From: Lysobacterales bacterium
GTDB lineage: Bacteria; Pseudomonadota; Gammaproteobacteria; Xanthomonadales; Xanthomonadaceae
Assembly (NCBI GenBank): GCA_015655035.1
Contig: JAATFS010000111.1
Coordinates: forward strand, 1 to 11,814
Direction: 5' to 3'
DNA length: 11,814 nucleotides
Under the pieces are notes generated by a model, which made no database searches, was not told the DNA's origin, and saw only the letters and a list, made by a program, of their open reading frames with translations. Position numbers and translations under genes: made by a program. The stretch's first letter is position 1, and each line of letters begins with the position of its first letter. Below, piece by piece: positions 5,762-11,814 of the stretch.

Positions 5762-7408
5762 TTGCGTCTCTCGCGCCTCATGCCGCTTGCCGTCGTCACC
5801 CTGGCCGTTGCCACGGGCTCACTGCCCGCACAGGAAAGCCGACTGCCCGACATCGGCTCGTCGGCCGGCGAGCTGCTGACCCCGGCGCGCCAGGCCGAAT
5901 ACGGCCAGATGATGCTGGCCGAGCTGCGCAACTATGGCTACGTGCTCAGCGACCCGCTGATCGACGACTGGCTACAGACCATGGGTTCGCGCCTGGGTGC
6001 CAACAGCGACCAGCCACGGCAGCCGTTCACTTTCTTCATGTTGCGCGAGCGCCAGATCAACGCCTTCGCCACGCTCGGCGGCTATATCGCGGTGAACGCC
6101 GGACTGGTGCTTACCGCCGAACGCGAGGACGAAGTGGCCGCCGTGTTGTCGCATGAGATCGCGCACGTCACCCAGCAACATGTGTTGCGCGGCGTCGAGC
6201 GCGCCCAGCGCGACCAGATCCCGATCCTGCTGGGCATGCTCGCGGCGGTGATCGCCGCGCAGCAGGCCGGCGGAAATTCCAGCGGCGATGCCACCATGGC
6301 CAGCATCACCAGCGCCATGGGGCTGATGGCGCAGCGGCAGATCAACTACACCCGCTCCAACGAGTCGGAGGCCGATCGCCTGGGCATCCGCACGCTGGCC
6401 CGCAGTGGTTACGACGTCGATGCGATGTCCGGATTCTTCGAGCGCATGTCGCTGGCGATGCGTGGCAACGAAGGCGGCTACAGTGCGCCCGACTACCTGC
6501 AGACCCACCCGATCAGCACCACCCGCATCAGCGAGGCCAAGGCCCGCGCCGAACAGATGAAGAGGGACACGGTGCTGCTGACCACCCAGGTGCCCGGCGG
6601 CACCCGTCAGGAACGGGTGAACCCCTCCGACCCGTCATTGTCCGAGCCCCTGGGCGCTTCCAGCAACCTGCTGCTTCCCTATACGTTCCAGTTACCGGTG
6701 AACAGCTTGTCGCGCGGCGCCAGCGGACAATTCGACTGGGCCAAGGAACGCCTGCGCGTGCTCAGCGCCAATACCCCGGACGCGGCGATCCGCGAATACG
6801 AGAACCTGCGTCGTGGCGCCAAGCAGGGCCTGAGCGAGGCACAGCGCTATGGCCTGGCGCTGGCCAAGCTGCGCAATGGCGGCAGCCCGATGGAAGCCAC
6901 CCACGCACTGGCCGCGCTGCTGGAGCAGCAACCGGGCAACCTGTGGCTGGAGCTGGCGCTGGGCGAGGCCCAGTCGCGAGCAGGCCAGCGCGAGCAGGCC
7001 AACCAACGCTTCGACGCCTTGAGCAAGCGCCTGCCGGACAACCGCGCAGTCGCCCTGACCTACGCTGGCATCCTCAACGAGCAGGCGTCGGCCGACTCGG
7101 GCAAGCGCGCCCAGGCACTGCTGGGGCCATTGCTGCGAACAGCAGGCGATGACCCGGTGTTCCAGCAAACCTATGCCCGCGCCAGCGAACTGGCCGGCGA
7201 CACCATCCGCGCCAGCGAAGCCTATGCCGAGGCAGCCTTTCTCAACGGGCGCCCCGAACAGGCACTGATGCAGCTGCAGGCGTTGAAGAAGCAGGACCTG
7301 GACTACGTGACGCGCGCCCGCGTGGACGCGCGCATCACCGCGATCACCCCGACCGTGCTGGAAATGCGCCGGCAAGGCGTGCGCGACCCGGACCTGTCGG
7401 GACCATGA
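5762..7408 (+). CDS. bepA: Periplasmic M48 metalloprotease with TPR-like C-terminal half (BepA/YfgC family)
   Basis: Zinc protease and chaperone of the periplasm, 548 residues. In E. coli BepA promotes or degrades LptD and other outer-membrane proteins with the BAM complex. Residues 1-23 look like a signal peptide, with a hydrophobic core PLAVVTLAVATG and likely cleavage after LPA. The zinc site is HEIAH at 131-135, with Glu203 in NESEADRLG. His249 in THP corresponds to the regulatory His246 of BepA. From about residue 330 the chain is helical and repeat-rich (WAKERL, AREYEN- and EAQRYG-like segments), matching the TPR domain; it is longer than the 487-residue E. coli protein. TTG at 5762 is chosen because AGGGA (5750-5754) lies 7 bases upstream and the signal peptide begins there; the more upstream ATG at 5687 would add 25 unrelated residues. 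Confidence 0.92.
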   Translation: MRLSRLMPLAVVTLAVATGSLPAQESRLPDIGSSAGELLTPARQAEYGQMMLAELRNYGYVLSDPLIDDWLQTMGSRLGANSDQPRQPFTFFMLRERQINAFATLGGYIAVNAGLVLTAEREDEVAAVLSHEIAHVTQQHVLRGVERAQRDQIPILLGMLAAVIAAQQAGGNSSGDATMASITSAMGLMAQRQINYTRSNESEADRLGIRTLARSGYDVDAMSGFFERMSLAMRGNEGGYSAPDYLQTHPISTTRISEAKARAEQMKRDTVLLTTQVPGGTRQERVNPSDPSLSEPLGASSNLLLPYTFQLPVNSLSRGASGQFDWAKERLRVLSANTPDAAIREYENLRRGAKQGLSEAQRYGLALAKLRNGGSPMEATHALAALLEQQPGNLWLELALGEAQSRAGQREQANQRFDALSKRLPDNRAVALTYAGILNEQASADSGKRAQALLGPLLRTAGDDPVFQQTYARASELAGDTIRASEAYAEAAFLNGRPEQALMQLQALKKQDLDYVTRARVDARITAITPTVLEMRRQGVRDPDLSGP

Positions 7409-7451
7409 CTGTCATCACTGTCACATTTGAGTCATGAAACCGTAGTCTACT
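7409..7451 (+). promoter_or_regulatory. Pho box promoter upstream of phoB
   Basis: CTGTCAC (7418-7424), a 4-base AT spacer ATTT, and GAGTCAT (7429-7435) match the Pho box pattern of two 7-base CTGTCAT repeats 11 bases apart, with 6 and 5 matches out of 7. Exactly 10 bases later comes TCTACT (7446-7451, 4 of 6 to the -10). This is the arrangement in which the Pho box replaces the -35. A further CTGTCAT at 7409-7415, directly after the bepA stop, lies 9 bases before the first repeat. PhoB autoregulation is inferred from this geometry. Confidence 0.8.
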
Positions 7452-7484
7452 GGTGCTCAACCGAAAGACTGATGGTGCCTACGC

Positions 7485-8174
7485 GTGCAAAAACGCATCC
7501 TGATCGTCGATGACGAACCCGCGATTCGCGACATGGTGGCCTTCGCCCTGCGCAAGGGCGAATTCGAACCGGTGCATGCCGGCGATGCCCGCGAGGCGCA
7601 GACCGCGATCGCGGACCAGGTCCCGGACCTGATCCTGCTGGACTGGATGCTCCCGGGCACCAGCGGGCTGGACCTGGCTCGGCGCTGGCGCAAGGAATCG
7701 CTGACCCGCGAGATCCCGATCATCATGCTCACCGCCCGTGGCGAGGAAAACGATCGCGTCGGTGGGCTTGAGGCCGGTGTCGATGACTACGTGGTCAAGC
7801 CATTCTCCGCCCGCGAGCTGCTGGCCCGGATCCGCGCGGTGATGCGCCGCGCCCGCGATGACGACGAGGACGGCAGCGTTTCTGTCGGCGCGCTGCGGAT
7901 CGACGGCGCTGCCCACCGGGTGTTCGCCGGGGACGCGGCGGTGGCGATCGGTCCGACCGAGTACCGCCTGCTGCACTTCTTCATGACCCACCCCGAACGC
8001 GTCTATACCCGCACGCAACTGCTGGACCACGTCTGGGGCGGCAGTGTCTATGTGGAGGAGCGCACGATCGATGTGCACATCCGCCGGCTGCGCAAGACGC
8101 TGGAACCGTTCGGCCTGGAAAACATGGTGCAGACCGTGCGCGGTTCGGGCTACCGTTTCTCGTCGGCAACCTGA
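7485..8174 (+). CDS. phoB: Phosphate regulon response regulator PhoB
   Basis: Cytoplasmic transcription activator of the phosphate-starvation response, 229 residues. The receiver domain (1-122) has the acidic pocket Asp9/Asp10/Glu11, phospho-acceptor Asp53 in LLDWMLPG, Thr83 in MLTARG and Lys105 in VKPF. An OmpR/PhoB-type winged helix fills about 132-227, with recognition helix EERTIDVHIRRLRK and the wing ending GSGYRFS. The start is GTG at 7485, which gives MQKRILIVDDE, the PhoB N-terminus. The ATG at 7472 is out of frame, and the ribosome site is weak. A Pho box promoter lies directly upstream, and phoR follows after 49 bases, so the two are presumably cotranscribed. PhoB rather than another OmpR-type regulator is supported by sequence, Pho box and neighbours together. 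Confidence 0.96.
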   Translation: MQKRILIVDDEPAIRDMVAFALRKGEFEPVHAGDAREAQTAIADQVPDLILLDWMLPGTSGLDLARRWRKESLTREIPIIMLTARGEENDRVGGLEAGVDDYVVKPFSARELLARIRAVMRRARDDDEDGSVSVGALRIDGAAHRVFAGDAAVAIGPTEYRLLHFFMTHPERVYTRTQLLDHVWGGSVYVEERTIDVHIRRLRKTLEPFGLENMVQTVRGSGYRFSSAT

Positions 8175-8223
8175 TACTGCCCGCGCAGACGACCCAAGCC
8201 TTTCGGCCCCCAGTCCCTACCCC

Positions 8224-9552
8224 ATGCCTCAACACATCCGTTCCGCCTGGTTCAAGACCCTCGGCACCCTGGCGCTGATATTGAGTACTGCGCTGGTGCT
8301 CGGCCTGATCGCCGGCCATGCCTGGATGGCGCTGGCGCTGACCTCGTTGGGGGTACTGGCCTGGCACTACTGGCGACTGCGCCGGGTGCTGCAACGGTTG
8401 ACCGCGCGCCAGCGCTGGGAGCCGGCTCACAGCAATGGCGCCTGGAACGAGCTGGATCGCCTGCTGTACCGCAGCCAGGCCGAAATGCGCGCGCGCAAGC
8501 GGCGGCTGCTGGACATGCTGCGCACGTATCGTGCCGCCGCCGCCGCACTGCCGGATGCGGTCGTCGTGGTCGACCGCAATTCCCAGCGCGTGCAGTGGTT
8601 CAACGAAGCCGCCGGCAGCCTGCTCGGCCTGCTCTATCCGGGCGACCTCGGCGTATCGGTGGTCGAACGCCTGCAACCGTTGCCGCTGGCGCATTGGCTG
8701 GCGGCCGGGCGCAACGCCGAGCCGATGCTCGATGCCGCCTCGCCGCTCGATCCGGACATGCGCCTGAACCTGCGCCTGATCCCCTACTCCGACGACTACT
8801 GGCTGCTGGTCGCGCGCGACGTCAGCAAGCTGCTGCGTCTGGAACAGGTCCGCCGCGACTTTGTCGCCAATGTCTCGCACGAACTACGCACGCCGCTGAC
8901 CGTGGTGCATGGCTATCTGGACATGCTCGATCCAGAGGATTTTCCCGATTCCGGGCCGATGCTGGTGGAGATGCGCAAGCAATCACAGCGCATGGCCCAG
9001 TTGGTCGAAGATCTGTTGACGCTGTCGCGACTGGAATCGCAGGAAGACATTGGCGAGGAACACGTGGCGATGGCACCGATGCTGGCGACCCTGCGCCGCG
9101 AGGCCGAAGCCTACAGTCAGGGGCGGCACACCATCGAGGTGAAGGACGAAGCCGGATGCGACCTGCTCGGATCGAACAAGGAACTGCACAGCGCGTTTTC
9201 CAACCTGGTCACCAACGCGGTGCGCTACACACCGGCCGGCGGCACGGTCACCGTGACGTTCGCGCGAGAGCGCGACGGCGCGGAGCTGGCGGTACGCGAC
9301 AGCGGCTACGGCATCCCGGCGTCGCATTTGCCGCGCATCACCGAACGGTTCTATCGCGTCTCCAGCAGCCGCTCGCGCGAGAGCGGCGGCACCGGGCTCG
9401 GCCTGTCGATCGTCAAGCATGTATTGGGCCTGCACCAGGCTCGCCTGGAGATCGAAAGCGAGGTCGGCAAGGGCAGCGAATTCTCTTGCCATTTCGGCAA
9501 CGCTCGCGTGATTGCACGCGATAGCGCCGCACCGTTGTCACGCTCGGCGTGA
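8224..9552 (+). CDS. phoR: Phosphate regulon sensor histidine kinase PhoR
   Basis: Inner-membrane kinase that phosphorylates PhoB when phosphate is scarce, 442 residues. Two hydrophobic helices at about 11-30 and 32-49 leave almost no periplasmic loop, as in E. coli PhoR, which receives its signal from the Pst transporter through PhoU rather than directly. A PAS-like domain lies at about 105-200 (LPDAVVVVDRN, WFNEAAGSLLG). The phospho-acceptor is His219 in FVANVSHELRTPL. The ATPase domain shows Asn331 (N box), DSGYGIP (357-363), RFYRV (375-379) and GGTGLGLSIVK (388-398). ATG at 8224 is the only in-frame start after the phoB stop that gives this N-terminus. It has no visible Shine-Dalgarno sequence and is preceded by CCCC. 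Confidence 0.95.
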   Translation: MPQHIRSAWFKTLGTLALILSTALVLGLIAGHAWMALALTSLGVLAWHYWRLRRVLQRLTARQRWEPAHSNGAWNELDRLLYRSQAEMRARKRRLLDMLRTYRAAAAALPDAVVVVDRNSQRVQWFNEAAGSLLGLLYPGDLGVSVVERLQPLPLAHWLAAGRNAEPMLDAASPLDPDMRLNLRLIPYSDDYWLLVARDVSKLLRLEQVRRDFVANVSHELRTPLTVVHGYLDMLDPEDFPDSGPMLVEMRKQSQRMAQLVEDLLTLSRLESQEDIGEEHVAMAPMLATLRREAEAYSQGRHTIEVKDEAGCDLLGSNKELHSAFSNLVTNAVRYTPAGGTVTVTFARERDGAELAVRDSGYGIPASHLPRITERFYRVSSSRSRESGGTGLGLSIVKHVLGLHQARLEIESEVGKGSEFSCHFGNARVIARDSAAPLSRSA

Positions 9553-9589
9553 TATGAAGTAGCTGTGGTCTGCACGTAGTTTTTATTTT

Positions 9590-9610
9590 CCGGCAGGCCG
9601 TCGTTGCCGG
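9590..9610. repeat. Short inverted repeat in the phoR-ppk spacer
   Basis: CCGGCA (9590-9595) and TGCCGG (9605-9610) enclose 9 bases. A T-rich run (TTTTTATTTT, 9580-9589) precedes it on the plus strand, and no T run follows on either strand, so it is not a terminator for phoR. The rest of the 125-base spacer shows no Pho box and no clear promoter; the T-rich run could hold a -10-like element, but none is convincing. Confidence 0.35.
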
Positions 9611-9677
9611 CACTACGGTAGCGGTTCCGACCGGTTCGACATCCCCGCATTCCACCTGACTTCGATCCACATTCCCC

Positions 9678-11780
9678 ATGGCCAACGCCAAGAAATCCGT
9701 CGACATCGCTCCGCCCACCGATACCAGCACCGATCCCTTGCGCGCCCCGGCGCTGTACCTCAATCGCGAGCTATCGCAACTGGATTTCAACTTCCGCGTA
9801 CTGGCACAGGCGCTGGACGAACAGATACCGCTGCTGGAGCGGCTGCGCTTCCTCTGCATCTCCTGCACCAACCTGGACGAGTTCTTCGAGATCCGCGCCG
9901 CGACCGTGCGTCACGCTCAGGAGTTCGGCTTGCCGCCGGCGCCGGACGGCATGAGCCCGGGCGCCATCCTCGGCGCCGTGCACGACCGCGCCGCAAAACT
10001 CGTCGAGCAGCAATATCACTGCTGGAACAACGTACTGCGCCCGGCGCTGGCCGATGTCGGCGTCGGCGTACTGGGACGCAATTCGTGGACGCCGCGGCAG
10101 AAGCGCTGGCTGCGTGCGTACTTCCGCAACGAGATCATGCCGGTGTTGTCGCCGCTGGGGCTGGACCCCTCGCATCCGTTCCCGAAGATCCTCAACAAGA
10201 CCCTCAACATCGTCGTGGTACTGGAAGGCACCGACGCGTTCGGTCGCGCCGGCCACTTGGCGATCGTGCGTGCGCCCCGCTCGCTGCCACGCATCATCCA
10301 GCTGCCCGAGAGCCTGTCCACACCGGGCGGGCAGACCTTCGTGTTCCTGTCCTCGGTCCTATCGGCGTTCGTCAGCGAGATGTTCCCGGGCATGGAGGTC
10401 AAGGGTGCCTATCAGTTCCGCGTGACCCGCAATTCCGAACTGGTGGTGGACGAGGAGGAAGTGGAAAACCTGGCGCTGGCGCTGCGCGACGAATTGGTCG
10501 ACCGTGGCTATCGGCCTGCGGTGCGGCTGGAAATCGCCGAGGATTGCCCTACCCCGATCGTACGCACGTTGCTGCTGAATTTCGGTTTGCCGGACAATGC
10601 GGTGTATCGCATCGGCGGCCCGGTCAACCTGAGCCGCGTCAACCAGGTCTACGACCTGGTCCAACGCCCGGAGCTGAAGTACCCGCCGTTCATTCCACGC
10701 ACGCTGCGCGACAGCGAGATCATCTTCGAGACCGTCGCCAAGGGCGACGTGCTGCTGCACCACCCGTTCGACGCGTTCACCGCGGTATTGGACCTGATCC
10801 GCCAGTCCGCTATCGACCCCAACGTGCTGGCGATCAAGCAGACGCTGTACCGCACCGGCAAGGACTCGGCGATCGTCGATGCGCTGGTGGTCGCCGCCCG
10901 CAACGGCAAGGACGTCACCGTGGTGGTGGAACTGCGGGCGCGCTTCGACGAGGAAGCCAACCTTGGCCTGGCCGACAAGTTGCAGGAGGCCGGGGTGCAG
11001 GTGGTCTACGGCGTGGTCGGCTACAAGACCCACGCCAAGATGCTGTTGATCGTGCGCCGCGAAGGCCGCAAGCTGCGCCGCTACGTGCACCTGGGCACCG
11101 GCAACTACCACAGCGGCACCGCCCGCCTGTACACCGACCTGAGCCTGATCACCGCCGACCCCGAGATCGGCAACGACGTGCACCTGCTGTTCCAGCAGTT
11201 GTCCGGACTGGCGCCGCGGATGAAGTTGCAACGCTTGCTGCAATCGCCATTCACCCTGCACGCCGGCGTATTGCAGCGAATCGAGCGCGAGACGGGCCTG
11301 GCACGCGAGGGCCGTCCCGGCCGCATCATCGCCAAGATGAACGCATTGAACGAGCCGCAGGTGGTACGTGCGCTCTATGCCGCTTCGCAGGCCGGCGTGC
11401 AGATCGACCTGATCGTGCGTGGCGCCTGTACCTTGCGGCCTGGCGTACCCGGCGTCTCGGACAATATCCGCGTGCGCTCGATCGTGGGGCGCTTCCTGGA
11501 ACACAGCCGGGTGTACTGGTTCGGCAACGATGGGACGCCGGAGCTGTTCTGCGCCAGTGCCGACTGGCTGGAGCGCAACCTGCTGCGGCGCGTGGAAACC
11601 TGCTTCCCGATCCTGGATCCGGCACTGGCGCAGCGCATCCATGCCGAGGTGCTGCAAAACTACCTCGACGACAACGTCGCCGCCTGGGAGCTCGACGCTC
11701 AGGGCATCTACCACAAGCGCACGCCCGCGCCCGGCGAAACCCCGCACTCGGCCCAGATGACCTTGATGGACGCGTTATGA
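9678..11780 (+). CDS. ppk: Polyphosphate kinase PPK1
   Basis: Membrane-associated enzyme that reversibly transfers the terminal phosphate of ATP to inorganic polyphosphate, 700 residues (688 in E. coli, with a slightly longer N-terminal tail here). The N domain begins at YLNRELSQLDFNFRVL (27-42). The phospholipase-D-like C1 and C2 domains hold the active site: His452 in YKTHAKM, equivalent to the autophosphorylated His435; His471 in YVHLGTGNYH, equivalent to His454; His609 in FLEHSRVY, equivalent to His592; and Arg391 (YRTGKDS) and Arg421 (ELRARFDEEAN) for phosphate and magnesium binding. The ATG at 9678 gives MANAKKSVD. No ribosome site is visible before it; the leader ends CCCC-ATG. The gene lies 125 bases after phoR, fitting joint phosphate control. 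Its stop overlaps a possible next start. Confidence 0.97.
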   Translation: MANAKKSVDIAPPTDTSTDPLRAPALYLNRELSQLDFNFRVLAQALDEQIPLLERLRFLCISCTNLDEFFEIRAATVRHAQEFGLPPAPDGMSPGAILGAVHDRAAKLVEQQYHCWNNVLRPALADVGVGVLGRNSWTPRQKRWLRAYFRNEIMPVLSPLGLDPSHPFPKILNKTLNIVVVLEGTDAFGRAGHLAIVRAPRSLPRIIQLPESLSTPGGQTFVFLSSVLSAFVSEMFPGMEVKGAYQFRVTRNSELVVDEEEVENLALALRDELVDRGYRPAVRLEIAEDCPTPIVRTLLLNFGLPDNAVYRIGGPVNLSRVNQVYDLVQRPELKYPPFIPRTLRDSEIIFETVAKGDVLLHHPFDAFTAVLDLIRQSAIDPNVLAIKQTLYRTGKDSAIVDALVVAARNGKDVTVVVELRARFDEEANLGLADKLQEAGVQVVYGVVGYKTHAKMLLIVRREGRKLRRYVHLGTGNYHSGTARLYTDLSLITADPEIGNDVHLLFQQLSGLAPRMKLQRLLQSPFTLHAGVLQRIERETGLAREGRPGRIIAKMNALNEPQVVRALYAASQAGVQIDLIVRGACTLRPGVPGVSDNIRVRSIVGRFLEHSRVYWFGNDGTPELFCASADWLERNLLRRVETCFPILDPALAQRIHAEVLQNYLDDNVAAWELDAQGIYHKRTPAPGETPHSAQMTLMDAL

Positions 11781-11814
11781 GGCTGCGCTCACGGCCGATG
11801 CTCGCCATCGGCTA
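11777..11814 (+). CDS. Possible start of a downstream gene overlapping the ppk stop
   Basis: ATG at 11777 shares the ATGA of the ppk stop codon and opens a frame reading MRLRSRPMLAIG to the window edge. A second ATG lies in frame at 11798. Only 12 codons are visible. ppx (exopolyphosphatase) often follows ppk, but these residues do not show a recognisable Ppx N-terminus, so no product is assigned. The overlap is the only support. Confidence 0.3.
   Translation, partial: MRLRSRPMLAIG

Noticed and set aside
10359..11747. A 462-codon open frame on the minus strand inside ppk.
   Set aside because: It is fully antisense to PPK1, whose catalytic residues are all present. The composition is that of a GC-rich shadow frame, and there is no ribosome site.

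Overview
The window reads as an ordinary chromosomal housekeeping stretch of a GC-rich gammaproteobacterium, most likely in the Lysobacterales (Xanthomonadaceae/Lysobacter-like). This rests on the protein sequences themselves, an NAD-type isocitrate dehydrogenase of the kind described in Xanthomonas, and a phoB-phoR-ppk order typical of this group. The genus cannot be fixed by reading alone. I see no insertion sequence, phage gene, CRISPR array, toxin-antitoxin pair or defence island. I do not think the window holds a new multi-gene system; the most interesting signals are in the non-coding spacers.

Layout. (1) Positions 1-1838, minus strand: trigger factor (tig) followed by the start of clpP, which runs off the left edge. 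The 97-base spacer between them holds overlapping inverted repeats that place the clpP ribosome binding site in a hairpin loop and could form alternative RNA structures. (2) Positions 2068-2760, minus strand: five tRNA genes in the transcription order Pro(TGG)-Arg(TCT)-His(GTG)-Lys(CTT)-Leu(TAG). There is a good promoter before Pro, a second near-consensus promoter inside the cluster before Lys, and an intrinsic terminator between Lys and Leu. (3) Positions 2844-3605, plus strand: a seven-helix Bax inhibitor-1 family membrane protein, ending at a bidirectional terminator shared with the convergent gene. (4) Positions 3729-5609, minus strand: NAD-type isocitrate dehydrogenase, then a two-gene unit of glutaredoxin 3 and an AhpD-like carboxymuconolactone decarboxylase family protein joined by an ATGA overlap. 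(5) Positions 5762-11780, plus strand: a BepA-type periplasmic M48 metalloprotease, then phoB, phoR and ppk1. A further coding start probably overlaps the ppk stop.

Functional themes. tig and clpP serve folding and turnover of new proteins, and bepA serves outer-membrane protein quality control. The last block is a phosphate module: PhoR and PhoB sense and respond to phosphate limitation, a Pho box upstream of phoB points to autoregulation, and PPK1 makes polyphosphate. Several starts are not ATG (clpP GTG, bepA TTG, phoB GTG, probably grxC GTG). phoR and ppk lack a visible Shine-Dalgarno sequence.
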